From the NCBI GenBank assembly GCA_964564635.1, contig CAZMAR010000001.1:248001-312000 (forward strand): a DNA stretch of 64,000 nucleotides, written 5' to 3'. This document shows, in pieces, positions 1 through 9,664 of the stretch. Source of the DNA: Tepidaquicella sp964564635 (GTDB lineage Bacteria > Bacteroidota > Ignavibacteria > Tepidaquicellales > Tepidaquicellaceae). A model generated the notes under the pieces. It was not told where the DNA came from. It did no database searches and saw only the letters and a program-made list of their open reading frames with translations. Each line of letters opens with the position of its first letter. The stretch's first letter is position 1. A program made the position numbers and the translations under genes.

Positions 1-2313
1 AGTCCAAAACGGTATTTTATAATTGGTGATAACAATTACAAAACGCCTGTATCAATTTCTTCAAAGGTCCCAAACCAAAATCTACACGGAATAACTACTG
101 GGGCAAGTAATTTAATAATCGCACCAACAGAATTCTTATCTGCTGCAAATAGATTAAAAGAGCAGAGAGAAAAAGAAGGTATAAATAAAATCAACACTCT
201 TGTAATAGATATTAATCAGATTTATAATGAATTTTCAGGAGGTCTTTTAGACCCAGTCGCTACACGGAATTTTCTTAAATATGCTTTCAATAACTGGAAT
301 GAAAGACCACTCTACGTTTTATTCCTTGGCGATGGAAGTTATGACTACAAAAACATTTACAACTTAACAACAAAAAATTATCTTCCACCAATAGAAAAAA
401 ATGACCCCGAACAAAATGAAATAACAAGTTATCCGAGTGATGATTTTATTACAGACATAAATGAGAATTTCACATCCCCTGAACCATGTCGTCCAGATTT
501 TTCGCATGCAAGATTGTGTGTAAACTCACTTTCAGAAGCAAATTCTGTTATAGATAAAATAATTGAATATGAGTCTCCCAACACAATGGGTATATGGAAG
601 AAAAAAATAATGTATGTCGCTGATGATGGTTGGACAACAAGAAGTACACAAGGAGAGGAAGGCAGTATACATACAGACCAGTGTGAACTGGTAGCTGAGG
701 TATATACAGCAAAAGACTTTGAAAAAGACAAGATATATATAGTTACCTATCCTGCCGTTATTACTCCACAGGGTAGGCGAAAGCCAGGTGCAAATATTGA
801 TATAATCAAAGGATGGAATGAAGGAAGATTGTTAATTAACTATGTTGGTCATGGCAGTACTGATTTATGGGCACATGAACATATTTTTGTAAGAGATGAA
901 GGAATTGCTCAGCTTAAAAACAAAGGTAAATATCCAATAATGACCATTGCAAGTTGTGATATTTCAAGATGGGATGACCCTTACCTGATTAGTATGGGTG
1001 AACAGTTAGTGTATGTTGCAAATAAAGGGGTAATCTCATCTGTTGGCTCTGTCAGACCTGTATTTAGCACCCCAAATGCAATTTTGAATAATACCTTATG
1101 GGGTAACTTTATGTTTGTTAAAGATACATTAAATTTACCTCTTAGATTTGGTAAATCTTTATATTTAACAAAGAATCAACTTCCGTATGTAAGTGATAAT
1201 GATATGAAGTTCTGTATTATAGGGGACCCGGCAATGAGAATAAGTATACCGCAATATTTTACAAAAATTGATTCTATAAATAATACATCAACCAACGATA
1301 CAGCACATATAAAAGCATTACAGAGAGTAAAAATAACAGGTAGAATTTTAAAACCTGATTCTACTTTCTGGAGCGACTTTAATGGATCAATACAAATAAA
1401 AGTATTTGATGTTGATAGAGATGTGGATTTTGTTGATTTCGTTATATATCATTTCAGATTTAAACTCGACGGTGGAATAATTTTTACAGGAAAAACACAG
1501 GTAGTAAATGGTAAGTGGTCAGTTGAATTCATAGTTCCAAAGGATATCTCTTATAAAAAAGGAACGGGTAAAATTCTCGCGTATTTTTATGATAATATAA
1601 ATGAAGGTTCTGGATTTTCTAATAAATTCGTTATTGATGGAATAGATAGCACAGCAGTTATTGATACGATAGGTCCCGAAATTACCTTATATATGGATTC
1701 AAGAAACTTCAGAAGTGGAGATGTAATAAACCAAAATTCGAAAATTATTGCTGATTTTTATGATGAAAGTGGAATAAATTTAACAGGTACAATAGGGCAC
1801 AAAATAGAAGCAATATTTAATGAAGACGAAAGTAAAAAAATAGATTTAACCCAATATTACAATTCAGTTTCAGGTTTTCAATATGGTACTATAGAATACC
1901 CAATCGATAATCTCACAGAAGGAAAATATAGATTAAGAGTAAAAGCATGGGATACCTATAATAATCCAAATTACTCTGAAATAGAATTTACAGTAAAAAG
2001 TACATCATCATTATATGTTGCAGATATTTATAACTATCCAAATCCATTTAAAGATAAAACAAGTTTTATTTTCAAGCACAATTTAGATTCCCCTATTGAT
2101 GTAGAGATTAAAATATATACGGTAAGTGGAAAACTCATTAAAGAAATAAAACAAAGCAATATAACAGAAAAATTTGTACAAATAGATTGGGATGGTAGAG
2201 ATTCTGATGGCGATGCTATTGCGAACGGAGTTTACTTATATAAATTGATTATTAAGGCTGAAGATGGTAATTTTAATAATAGTTCAATTCATAAACTTGC
2301 AAAATTAAAATAA
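1..2313 (+). CDS. porU: T9SS sortase PorU, C25 (gingipain-like) peptidase, 5'-truncated
   Basis: The reading frame is open from base 1, so the gene starts before the window; the first internal ATG at 514 is not the start. PorU cleaves sorting domains from type IX cargo at the cell surface and attaches the cargo to lipopolysaccharide. Seen: a caspase-like fold with L-F-L-G-D-G-S near codon 111, the catalytic His in Y-V-G-H-G at 850-852, and the catalytic Cys in I-A-S-C-D at 955-957. An Ig-like region follows, and the C-terminus is itself a sorting-type domain (N-Y-P-N-P-F near 2034, then a G-V-Y-L-Y-K ending). porV follows after 28 bases, the usual T9SS pairing. A secreted C25 cargo is the alternative, but the porV neighbour favours PorU. 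Confidence 0.87.
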   Translation, partial: SPKRYFIIGDNNYKTPVSISSKVPNQNLHGITTGASNLIIAPTEFLSAANRLKEQREKEGINKINTLVIDINQIYNEFSGGLLDPVATRNFLKYAFNNWNERPLYVLFLGDGSYDYKNIYNLTTKNYLPPIEKNDPEQNEITSYPSDDFITDINENFTSPEPCRPDFSHARLCVNSLSEANSVIDKIIEYESPNTMGIWKKKIMYVADDGWTTRSTQGEEGSIHTDQCELVAEVYTAKDFEKDKIYIVTYPAVITPQGRRKPGANIDIIKGWNEGRLLINYVGHGSTDLWAHEHIFVRDEGIAQLKNKGKYPIMTIASCDISRWDDPYLISMGEQLVYVANKGVISSVGSVRPVFSTPNAILNNTLWGNFMFVKDTLNLPLRFGKSLYLTKNQLPYVSDNDMKFCIIGDPAMRISIPQYFTKIDSINNTSTNDTAHIKALQRVKITGRILKPDSTFWSDFNGSIQIKVFDVDRDVDFVDFVIYHFRFKLDGGIIFTGKTQVVNGKWSVEFIVPKDISYKKGTGKILAYFYDNINEGSGFSNKFVIDGIDSTAVIDTIGPEITLYMDSRNFRSGDVINQNSKIIADFYDESGINLTGTIGHKIEAIFNEDESKKIDLTQYYNSVSGFQYGTIEYPIDNLTEGKYRLRVKAWDTYNNPNYSEIEFTVKSTSSLYVADIYNYPNPFKDKTSFIFKHNLDSPIDVEIKIYTVSGKLIKEIKQSNITEKFVQIDWDGRDSDGDAIANGVYLYKLIIKAEDGNFNNSSIHKLAKLK

Positions 2314-2325
2314 TTAAATATATTT

Positions 2326-2330
2326 GGAGG
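2326..2330 (+). promoter_or_regulatory. Ribosome binding site of porV
   Basis: GGAGG sits 11 bases before the ATG at 2342. It decides that start over the in-frame TTG at 2324. Confidence 0.7.
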
Positions 2331-2341
2331 AATTCTCAAAA

Positions 2342-3436
2342 ATGAACTCAAAAACAAAGAATCGTTTAATAATCTGCCTGTTGTTACTTTTGACAATATT
2401 TGTGTTTAACTCTGCAGATTTATATGCACAGAAAACTATATCTACAGGTGTCCCGTTTTTATTGATAGGTCCTAACTCTCGATTTGCAGCTATGGGCGAA
2501 ACGGGAACTGCTATAGCGGATGATGCTACTGCTATGCACTGGAACCCATCAGGATTAGCATTTCAAGAAGAAAATACTGAAATCAATTTTACCCATTCTC
2601 CATGGCTTGCAAATTTGAACATCTCAGACCTTTTCTATGATTATTTGGCAGCTAAACGGCACTTCTCTTCTTTAAGAGGAACATTAGGAGTTAGTTTAAC
2701 ATATTTAAATATAGGTACAATAATTCAGACAGATGAGTTCGGAAATAGAATTGGTGATTATAAAGCGTATGAATTTGCAATAGCGTTCGGATATGCAACC
2801 AAAGTTACAAAGGATTTAGGTGTTGGAGTTGTTACAAGATTTATATATAGTAATCTTTCCAGTGTGAAAGTAGGTAATGAACAAGGCACAGGGACAGCAT
2901 TCACAACGAGTTTTGATATTTCTGCACTATATAGACCAACTTCAGGACTAAAAATATTCAAAGATAAAATTTCTCTTGGAATTAATTTATCTAATCTTGG
3001 TCCTAAGATTCAATATGTTGATGCAGCACAAGCAGACCCGATCCCCACACAATTAAGAATTGGTGTTGCATATAAATTATTCAAAAATGAAGGAAATGAT
3101 TTAACATTAACAGCAGATTTTTCCAAATTGCTGGTTAATAAACCTGATCCCTTCTATAAAGCAATATTTACTTCATGGAAAGGTGGAATAAAAGAGATTG
3201 CCGCATCAATCCAATCTTCAATTGGAGCCGAGTATTGGTATGGTAATCCCAAATTAATCGCTTTAAGAGCTGGCTATTTTTATGAAGACCCACAATACGG
3301 AAACAGAAAATTTATTACCCTTGGTGCTGGTATCAGATATAGTTTATATGGATTTGATTTCAGCTACATTAATACTATTGACGAAACTCATCCATTAGCA
3401 AATACTTTAAGGTTTGGATTTATAATTAATTTTTAA
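2342..3436 (+). CDS. porV: T9SS outer-membrane protein PorV (PorV/PorQ family)
   Basis: PorV is an outer-membrane beta-barrel of the FadL type. It shuttles T9SS cargo from the translocon to the PorU attachment complex. The protein has a signal peptide ending near Y-A-Q, then the N-terminal signature A-A-M-G-E-T-G-T-A-I-A-D-D-A-T-A-M-H-W-N-P that marks the PorV/PorQ family, and ends in an amphipathic beta strand with a terminal Phe. A longer frame opens with TTG at 2324, but GGAGG at 2326-2330 lies inside it and is spaced for the ATG at 2342, so the shorter start is chosen. It lies directly downstream of porU and is probably co-transcribed. Confidence 0.9.
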   Translation: MNSKTKNRLIICLLLLLTIFVFNSADLYAQKTISTGVPFLLIGPNSRFAAMGETGTAIADDATAMHWNPSGLAFQEENTEINFTHSPWLANLNISDLFYDYLAAKRHFSSLRGTLGVSLTYLNIGTIIQTDEFGNRIGDYKAYEFAIAFGYATKVTKDLGVGVVTRFIYSNLSSVKVGNEQGTGTAFTTSFDISALYRPTSGLKIFKDKISLGINLSNLGPKIQYVDAAQADPIPTQLRIGVAYKLFKNEGNDLTLTADFSKLLVNKPDPFYKAIFTSWKGGIKEIAASIQSSIGAEYWYGNPKLIALRAGYFYEDPQYGNRKFITLGAGIRYSLYGFDFSYINTIDETHPLANTLRFGFIINF

Positions 3437-3507
3437 ATAATTTAATTATAAATTAATACATAAATAAATCGCCTAAAATATTTTTAAAAAAAGAAATTTA
3501 GATTGTT

Positions 3508-6500
3508 GTGAAAGTTTTAAAAACTTTTGTTTTAATTTTAGTTTTTATAAGTACACTTTTAGGACAGGAATATAAAAATAGGGATTTTAAATTATCACAC
3601 CCTTTTAATATTTCTTTCAACCAGATTGAATATTACCCGAAATCATTTAAAGCAATTGCTGATACATTTCAGGTTATAGCTATACTTGTGCAATTTCAAG
3701 AAGATCAAGACCCTCTTACAACTGGTAATGGAAGATTTGACCTGACCAATAAATATTATGATCCGTCCAAACAACGAGATACAGTAATCGATGCACCTCC
3801 TTATGACAGTGCATATTTTGTTGACCATTTAAAGTTTTTAAAGAATTACTATTATAAAGCATCAAAAGGAAAGCTTGTAATTAATTTTACAGTTTATGGC
3901 CAGGTAATAACTCTTCCAAAAAATATGAGAGAATATTCACCTTTAAAAAATGAAAGTTATATAAAGTTAGGATATCTTTTTCAGGATTCCTGGGCAAGGG
4001 CAGACAGTATAATTAATTTTTCCAATCTTGACTCAAATAAAACGGCATTTATAATTTTTCATGCTGGTATTGGGAGAGATGTTGATTTAACTTCTATTTA
4101 TGGATATGACCCAACCCCTTATGATATACCTTCTATTTATCTTGGATTAAAGAATCTCAAAGAATTTTTCGGAAACAATTATAATGGTTTTCAAACTAAT
4201 GAAGGTTTTACAATTAAAAATTCTTTAATCATTCCCTCAGCAGAGCTTAGAGAACTTGATTTAATCTCAGGAAAATATTTAATTGAACTTGGTATGAACG
4301 GGATTCTTGTGGGAAGCTTTGGTAGTTTTCTGGGTTTGCCTGATCTCTTTAATACAAGTAATGGCAAAACAGCTATTGGCAGATTTGGACTTATGGACGG
4401 GCAATCTATTTTTAGTTTTAATGGAATATTTCCACCGGAACCATCAGCATGGGAAAAAATTTATCTCGGATGGGTAAATCCAATTGTAATTTCCAGTGGA
4501 GAAAATTTTTATACAATAAATACATCTTCCCTTCCATATCAGCAGGATTCAACTATTTACAAAGTATTAATTAATACTGAGGAATATTTTCTCATTGAAA
4601 ATAGGAACAGAAATCCCTTCAACCTTGGTCAAAAAGTTTATACAAGAAACAGAAGCTTTCAAGATTCAGTTTTATACACAAAAGACCAAAGTGGTTTTAT
4701 TAATTATGACATCACAAAAATAGATGGTAATGTAACAGATGTTTCATACCTGGATTGGAGTCTTCCAGGTGTAATAAACGATACAGCAAATTACAGGGGT
4801 GGAATACTAATTTGGCATATCGATGAAAGTATTATAAAAGCAAAATTTGCAAGTAATACAATAAATAATGATATTGAACATAAAGGGGTCGATCTGGAAG
4901 AAGCAAAAGGTGCACAGGAAATTGGAGTCACAATCAATACACCATTTGGAGCGATTACTGGAGATGGAAGTTTTGTTGATTTTTGGTACAATGGCAATCA
5001 TTATGTACCTTCAACGATATATCAGAACAAATTTACTCCCTATTCTATCCCAAATTCTTTAAGTTACTCACTTGCGAATAATAATATTTTCATAACTGAC
5101 TTTGATACTATTTCACCTGTAATGAAGTTTAAGATTCGTATAGGTTCTGAATTTATACGACCCATTTCAGGATTCCCAAGATACATTGGAACTCCAACGA
5201 AATTCTCAAATCCAATTAGTTTTGATATAAATAATGATAACAAAGATGAGATACTAATAAATTCAAATTATGGAATTCATTTATTTAAAAATGACGGTTC
5301 TTTTATTACAAATGATTCCAGTGGTTTAATAATTCCAAGTTTTGGTTTCTCTACACCTACAATAGCATATTCACCAGCAACAAATTCACATAGATTAATC
5401 ACTTTATCAAACACTTTATCAGGTGGAAGTATTGGGTTATACAAATTTAACAGTAATTTTCAAATTACAGACTCAATTAAATTTACTCCTATTCAAGGGT
5501 TAAATTTTTCAGGCTTACCGCTGGTTTTTGATTCAGTAAGGATAATTCTTCCGATACAGCAGAAATTATATTCATATCAATTAGAAGGAACTACTTCTGG
5601 AATTATTGATTCAAGTGCAAATGACATTACGCAATTATCAAAAATATCTACAAGCAATTATATATTTTCTACAGGCAACAAATTTATAACATCAGGCAAT
5701 ATAACATCAAAAATCACAACAGATTCACTTATTGGATATAATCAATATATTTATTTAAATGGAAAACCAATTCTTGAAAAATATTCAATTAGCAATTTAC
5801 TAACTCCACTGATACTTTCTGATATCAACAGAGACACAAAGCAGGAAATTATTATAAATGATAATGGAAAAATTAAAGCTTTCTCCGGTAACGAAGTTTT
5901 AATTGATTATTTCCCTGCAAGGATAAAATCAGAAATTAGTTCAGGTACGATTGTTGCAGATATAAATAATGATGGCTACATTGATTTATTATTCATAACA
6001 AAAGAAGGTGATTTAATTGCATATAGCACTAATGGTAAAGTATTAGACGGATTCCCAATCAAGACAGGAAGATCCGATTCAATTTCGCCCGCATTTTTTA
6101 ATTACTCCGACACTCTTGGAATACTTGTTTTTAGTAATGATGGATATTTATATGCATATAAGACAGGCTATCCCTACATAGAAAATAATATTCTCTGGAA
6201 AAATATTCACAATGATAAATACTTATCGAATAATAATTATAAATCTCTAAGTTCAAGCATAACATACAAAGAAAAACTACCTGCCGACCGAGTCTACAAT
6301 TGGCCTAATCCTGTATATGATAACAAAACATATATAAGATATTATATAAATGGTAATGCAACCAGCGTAAAAATTAAAATTTTAGATTTATCCGGAGAAC
6401 TCGTAGCAAATTTAAATGGCACCACTTATTCTAACACGGATAATGAAATAGTATGGGATGTATCAAGTGTTCAGACTGGAATTTATTATGGTGTTGTAGA

Positions 6501-6558
6501 GGCAGAAATAGATGGAACGACTGAAACAAAAATTATAAAAATCGCAGTGGTAAAGTGA
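3508..6558 (+). CDS. Secreted M6-peptidase-like protein with lost zinc motif, VCBS-like repeats and T9SS sorting domain
   Basis: Starts at GTG with a short signal peptide ending L-L-G-Q. Residues about 50-480 follow the M6 (immune inhibitor A-like) peptidase layout, including the conserved L-G-L-P-D-L-F and the later S-A-W-E-K-I-Y-L-G-W. Just before L-G-L-P-D, where the family carries H-E-x-G-H, this protein reads G-S-F-G-S (residues 269-273, bases 4312-4326), so both zinc His and the catalytic Glu are absent. Three later segments contain D-I-N-x-D-x-K/Y/T motifs typical of FG-GAP/VCBS calcium-binding propeller repeats (near residues 570, 770 and 815). The last 90 residues form a T9SS sorting domain (W-P-N-P-V-Y, then G-I-Y-Y-G). 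Follows porV after 71 bases. Most likely a non-catalytic surface protein. Confidence 0.85.
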   Translation: MKVLKTFVLILVFISTLLGQEYKNRDFKLSHPFNISFNQIEYYPKSFKAIADTFQVIAILVQFQEDQDPLTTGNGRFDLTNKYYDPSKQRDTVIDAPPYDSAYFVDHLKFLKNYYYKASKGKLVINFTVYGQVITLPKNMREYSPLKNESYIKLGYLFQDSWARADSIINFSNLDSNKTAFIIFHAGIGRDVDLTSIYGYDPTPYDIPSIYLGLKNLKEFFGNNYNGFQTNEGFTIKNSLIIPSAELRELDLISGKYLIELGMNGILVGSFGSFLGLPDLFNTSNGKTAIGRFGLMDGQSIFSFNGIFPPEPSAWEKIYLGWVNPIVISSGENFYTINTSSLPYQQDSTIYKVLINTEEYFLIENRNRNPFNLGQKVYTRNRSFQDSVLYTKDQSGFINYDITKIDGNVTDVSYLDWSLPGVINDTANYRGGILIWHIDESIIKAKFASNTINNDIEHKGVDLEEAKGAQEIGVTINTPFGAITGDGSFVDFWYNGNHYVPSTIYQNKFTPYSIPNSLSYSLANNNIFITDFDTISPVMKFKIRIGSEFIRPISGFPRYIGTPTKFSNPISFDINNDNKDEILINSNYGIHLFKNDGSFITNDSSGLIIPSFGFSTPTIAYSPATNSHRLITLSNTLSGGSIGLYKFNSNFQITDSIKFTPIQGLNFSGLPLVFDSVRIILPIQQKLYSYQLEGTTSGIIDSSANDITQLSKISTSNYIFSTGNKFITSGNITSKITTDSLIGYNQYIYLNGKPILEKYSISNLLTPLILSDINRDTKQEIIINDNGKIKAFSGNEVLIDYFPARIKSEISSGTIVADINNDGYIDLLFITKEGDLIAYSTNGKVLDGFPIKTGRSDSISPAFFNYSDTLGILVFSNDGYLYAYKTGYPYIENNILWKNIHNDKYLSNNNYKSLSSSITYKEKLPADRVYNWPNPVYDNKTYIRYYINGNATSVKIKILDLSGELVANLNGTTYSNTDNEIVWDVSSVQTGIYYGVVEAEIDGTTETKIIKIAVVK

Positions 6559-6579
6559 TGTGATATTACATTTAATTAA

Positions 6580-7680
6580 ATGATTATTTATTTTATTACA
6601 GTTAGTTTATTATACTTTTTACTTTATTTTATTTTATATTTTTGGGGTTATAGAAACGTAATAAAACTAAAAAAATGTAATGACAATTTTCCTTTTGTAT
6701 CTGTTGTTGTCGCTGCAAGAAATGAAGAAAATAATATTGGAGACTGCATAAAATCATTAAAGAAACTCAACTATCCCGAAACTAAATATGAGATTATTAT
6801 TATTAATGACAGGTCAAATGATTCAACAAAAGAAATAATTGAGAAGGAAATATCAAATCAAAAAAATTTTATATTAATAAATATAGAAGAATATAATAAT
6901 CCTCAAATAAACGGTAAGGCATTTGCACTATCAACTGGAATTAAGCAAGCAAAAGGCGAAATTATAATGACTACAGATGCTGACTGTAGAGTTCCAGAAA
7001 ATTGGATAAGGAAAGCAGTAGAATATTTTGATAAAGAAACTGCATTTGTTTGTGGATTTACTATGCTTGAACGGGAAAATTTTTTTACGAAATTGCAAGC
7101 AATGGATTGGTTGTATCTTGAATCTATTTCTTGCTCAAGCGCAGGTATAAATAATGCGTTAAGTTGTTTGGGTAATAATCTTGCAATGAATAAGGAAATT
7201 TATGATTCCGTGGGTGGATACGATAAATTAAAATTTTCTGTAACAGAAGATTTGACCTTGCTTAATACTGTTAAAAAGCAGAAAAAGTATAAAGTAAAGT
7301 ATCCTATTATTCCCTCGGGATATGTGATTTCAAAAGCCTGTTCTAATTTAAGTGAATTATACAGACAAAAAAAGCGATGGTTTAGAGGAGGAACTGGAAT
7401 TAATATACTTGGATACGCCGTTGGTTTTCTTATGTTCAATGTTAATTTAATTATGTTATGTGGTTATCTATTCCTTCCTTTGACAGTATACTTTGCATTG
7501 GTTATAGTGAAAATATTATCTGATTTTATAATATCTTTTCCCGTTGCTAAATCTCTTAAAGCCCTTCATATATACAGGTATTTCCTTCCCTTTCAAATTT
7601 ATTTTATGATATACGGATTAATATTACCTTTTACTTTTCTTTGGGGTTATAGAATAAAATGGAAAGATAGAAAACTTTAG
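6580..7680 (+). CDS. Membrane glycosyltransferase family 2
   Basis: A processive-type GT2 that transfers sugar from a nucleotide donor at the inner face of the inner membrane. It has an N-terminal membrane helix (residues 2-24), then the GT-A domain with V-A-A-R-N-E-E (near 44-50), N-D-R-S-N-D (76-81), the metal-binding D-A-D (133-135), an E-D general-base region and Q-K-K-R-W (263-267), as in cellulose synthase and hyaluronan synthase relatives. Two or three C-terminal membrane helices follow. It starts 21 bases after the M6-like gene. Its stop overlaps the stop of the opposing outer-membrane gene. The product (exopolysaccharide or glycolipid) cannot be told from sequence. Confidence 0.85.
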   Translation: MIIYFITVSLLYFLLYFILYFWGYRNVIKLKKCNDNFPFVSVVVAARNEENNIGDCIKSLKKLNYPETKYEIIIINDRSNDSTKEIIEKEISNQKNFILINIEEYNNPQINGKAFALSTGIKQAKGEIIMTTDADCRVPENWIRKAVEYFDKETAFVCGFTMLERENFFTKLQAMDWLYLESISCSSAGINNALSCLGNNLAMNKEIYDSVGGYDKLKFSVTEDLTLLNTVKKQKKYKVKYPIIPSGYVISKACSNLSELYRQKKRWFRGGTGINILGYAVGFLMFNVNLIMLCGYLFLPLTVYFALVIVKILSDFIISFPVAKSLKALHIYRYFLPFQIYFMIYGLILPFTFLWGYRIKWKDRKL

Positions 7681-8321
7681 AACCTGATTAAGGGAATTCG
7701 GAATCGTGTTTTTATTGAAAAACTTGAATACTCCTTTGCATAATTATATGTACCATATATGTCGAATATATATAAAGTAAATCCAAGCCCCCCGGCAACT
7801 CCAAAAACTGAGTCATCTGCTTTAATATCAAGAGTAGTGTTTTCTGGAGATATTTCCCTGTTTATTTTAAGGTATTTTAATTCAACAGTTGCAAATAGAA
7901 TAGTAAAATTTTGTTTTATATATTTATTTAATATAAAATCACAGCCAACTCCAACATTATGAACTTTTGTTTTTAAACTATTCAATAAATTTTCAGTTTT
8001 ATATACATCACTTCCAGAATGATTTTGATAATAATACGAAACTCCAAGAACAAAAGGATAGAGTTTAAGAGTCGAATATTCCAATCTACCGCCGACAGAA
8101 AGAGCCATATTGGAATTACCAGCAAATTTAAGAAAGGGAACTTCAATTCCGATACCGGGAGAAATAAAAATGCCTCCAGGATTTACTCTATCAGAAATAA
8201 TATTGGGTATCACATTATCTTTCCTGAATAATTCAATTCTGTTTTGTGCAAACAACTCAGCGCAGATTATTATCTGTAATAAAAAAATATATAAAAATTT
8301 AAGAAAAAATTTTTTATTCAT
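7677..8321 (-). CDS. Small outer-membrane beta-barrel protein, unknown function
   Basis: The N-terminus (M-N-K-K-F-F-L) begins a signal peptide ending near L-F-A-Q. The mature part, about 190 residues, is rich in alternating hydrophobic and aromatic residues and ends in a strand with terminal Phe (R-I-P-L-I-R-F), as in outer-membrane barrels. An upstream in-frame TTG at 8330 is possible, but the ATG at 8321, which overlaps the stop of the preceding gene by eight bases, is preferred. Last gene of the operon with prmC, dtd and the DUF2520 gene; overlaps the stop of the opposing GT2 gene by four bases. No specific family recognised. Confidence 0.72.
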   Translation of the reverse strand: MNKKFFLKFLYIFLLQIIICAELFAQNRIELFRKDNVIPNIISDRVNPGGIFISPGIGIEVPFLKFAGNSNMALSVGGRLEYSTLKLYPFVLGVSYYYQNHSGSDVYKTENLLNSLKTKVHNVGVGCDFILNKYIKQNFTILFATVELKYLKINREISPENTTLDIKADDSVFGVAGGLGFTLYIFDIYGTYNYAKEYSSFSIKTRFRIPLIRF

Positions 8322-9213
8322 TATAATCAAATAAATTCTCGATTTTGATTGCTTTATGTTTATTAATAGATTTTTTCTTCAAAGCAAGTTTTATAGTCTT
8401 GTGTCCAAAGAATTTATATAATTTATAAAGTTCTTTATTGGTAACCTTCAAATCCTGTAAATGTCTCCTAATTGTATTAAAATCCCCTCTCTCTATCGGT
8501 CCAGAGAGAGCATCATAAAAGTTATCTGATAAATCTATATTATCTATGGTTGATAATATCAATGGTTTTAAAACATTAAATATTTTTTTGTTACTGAAAT
8601 ATTTCGTCAAATAATTATTAAAAATTAGATCAAAATATGTAACAAGATAATTCGAAGCAAATACCGATGTTATATGAAAAAATCTTTTTTGCTTTTTATC
8701 GACAATTAAATATTTTGCATTTATATCATTGCATACTTTTTTCGCATATTTTAAAAAATTTCTTCCACCTTCAAGTAAAATATAAGAATTATGAAATTTT
8801 TCTTTCTGGTTAATGCTATGGCTATTAAATGTCTGGACAGGCTGAAAACTACCGGAATTAGTTTCATTCTTTAAATATTTAGATATTACACCTGAAGATA
8901 ATACTCCACTTGTATGAAATATAATTTTGTTCTGCAAATTAATTCTAAAACCTTTTAAAATCTTACAAATGTTTTCAATTTCATCATCTTTTACAGCAAT
9001 AATAATTACATCAGAATCAAAAATTATTTCCTTTTTAATTTCTTTATATAAAATAATCTTCTTCTGTTCTCTTTTAATCTTCTTATAAATATTCAGGGAT
9101 TTCTCAACTGCAGAATACAAATTATAATCATTATCAAGGAGCTTATTTAATAAAGCATAACCTACTTTTCCAATCCCGATAATTGTTATTCTCTTTTCTC
9201 TATAGTCATTCAT
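8314..9213 (-). CDS. Rossmann-fold and DUF2520 domain dehydrogenase-like protein
   Basis: N-terminal NAD(P)-binding Rossmann fold with I-T-I-I-G-I-G-K-V-G (residues 9-18), followed by the helical DUF2520 domain (about 145-290) containing the F-H-I-T-S-V-F-A-S-N-Y segment typical of this family. The layout resembles 6-phosphogluconate dehydrogenase and ketopantoate reductase relatives. No substrate is established for the family, so none is assigned. The start overlaps the end of dtd by eight bases, so the two are probably translationally coupled. Confidence 0.83.
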   Translation of the reverse strand: MNDYREKRITIIGIGKVGYALLNKLLDNDYNLYSAVEKSLNIYKKIKREQKKIILYKEIKKEIIFDSDVIIIAVKDDEIENICKILKGFRINLQNKIIFHTSGVLSSGVISKYLKNETNSGSFQPVQTFNSHSINQKEKFHNSYILLEGGRNFLKYAKKVCNDINAKYLIVDKKQKRFFHITSVFASNYLVTYFDLIFNNYLTKYFSNKKIFNVLKPLILSTIDNIDLSDNFYDALSGPIERGDFNTIRRHLQDLKVTNKELYKLYKFFGHKTIKLALKKKSINKHKAIKIENLFDYNE

Positions 9214-9664
9214 TGAACTTTTTCTTTAATATAATGGTAACTGGTCCATCATTTATTAGTTCTATTTTCATCATCTCAGCAAATTGACCAGATTTAACTT
9301 TGCTACTTTTGTAATAGTTCTTCGTTTTATCAATAAACAACTGATAAAGTGATTCTGCTCTATCCCCAACTTCTGCGTTAAAGAAACTTGGCCTATTTCC
9401 ACTTTTTTGATTATCTGTACAAAGTGTAAACTGAGATATAATTAAAATTTCACCATCTATATCTTTAACAGAGAGGTTCATTTTATTGTTTTCATCACTG
9501 AAAATTCTTAAATCCACAACTTTTTTTGATAAATAATCTAATTCCTTTTCACCATCCCCCTTTTCAATACCAAGAAAAACCAAAAGACCTTTTTCAATTT
9601 TTGAATAAATATTTCCTGCTATTTCCACGCTTGCTTTATCAACTCTTTGTACTACGATAATCAT
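9206..9664 (-). CDS. dtd: D-aminoacyl-tRNA deacylase
   Basis: Dtd hydrolyses the ester of D-amino acids (and glycine) wrongly attached to tRNA, acting in the cytoplasm as a homodimer. The 152-residue length fits. Both signature motifs are present: S-Q-F-T-L (77-81) and the cross-subunit G-P-V-T (140-143), whose Gly-cisPro rejects L-amino acids. R-P-S-F (91-94) is also family-typical. It overlaps prmC by the four-base ATGA junction and the DUF2520 gene by eight bases. Confidence 0.95.
   Translation of the reverse strand: MIIVVQRVDKASVEIAGNIYSKIEKGLLVFLGIEKGDGEKELDYLSKKVVDLRIFSDENNKMNLSVKDIDGEILIISQFTLCTDNQKSGNRPSFFNAEVGDRAESLYQLFIDKTKNYYKSSKVKSGQFAEMMKIELINDGPVTIILKKKFNE

Noticed and set aside
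429..731. 100-codon minus-strand frame inside porU
   Set aside because: Lies wholly within the PorU coding region, whose opposite-strand frame is clearly the gene.
2324..2341. TTG as the start of porV
   Set aside because: The GGAGG site lies inside this extension and is correctly placed for the ATG at 2342.
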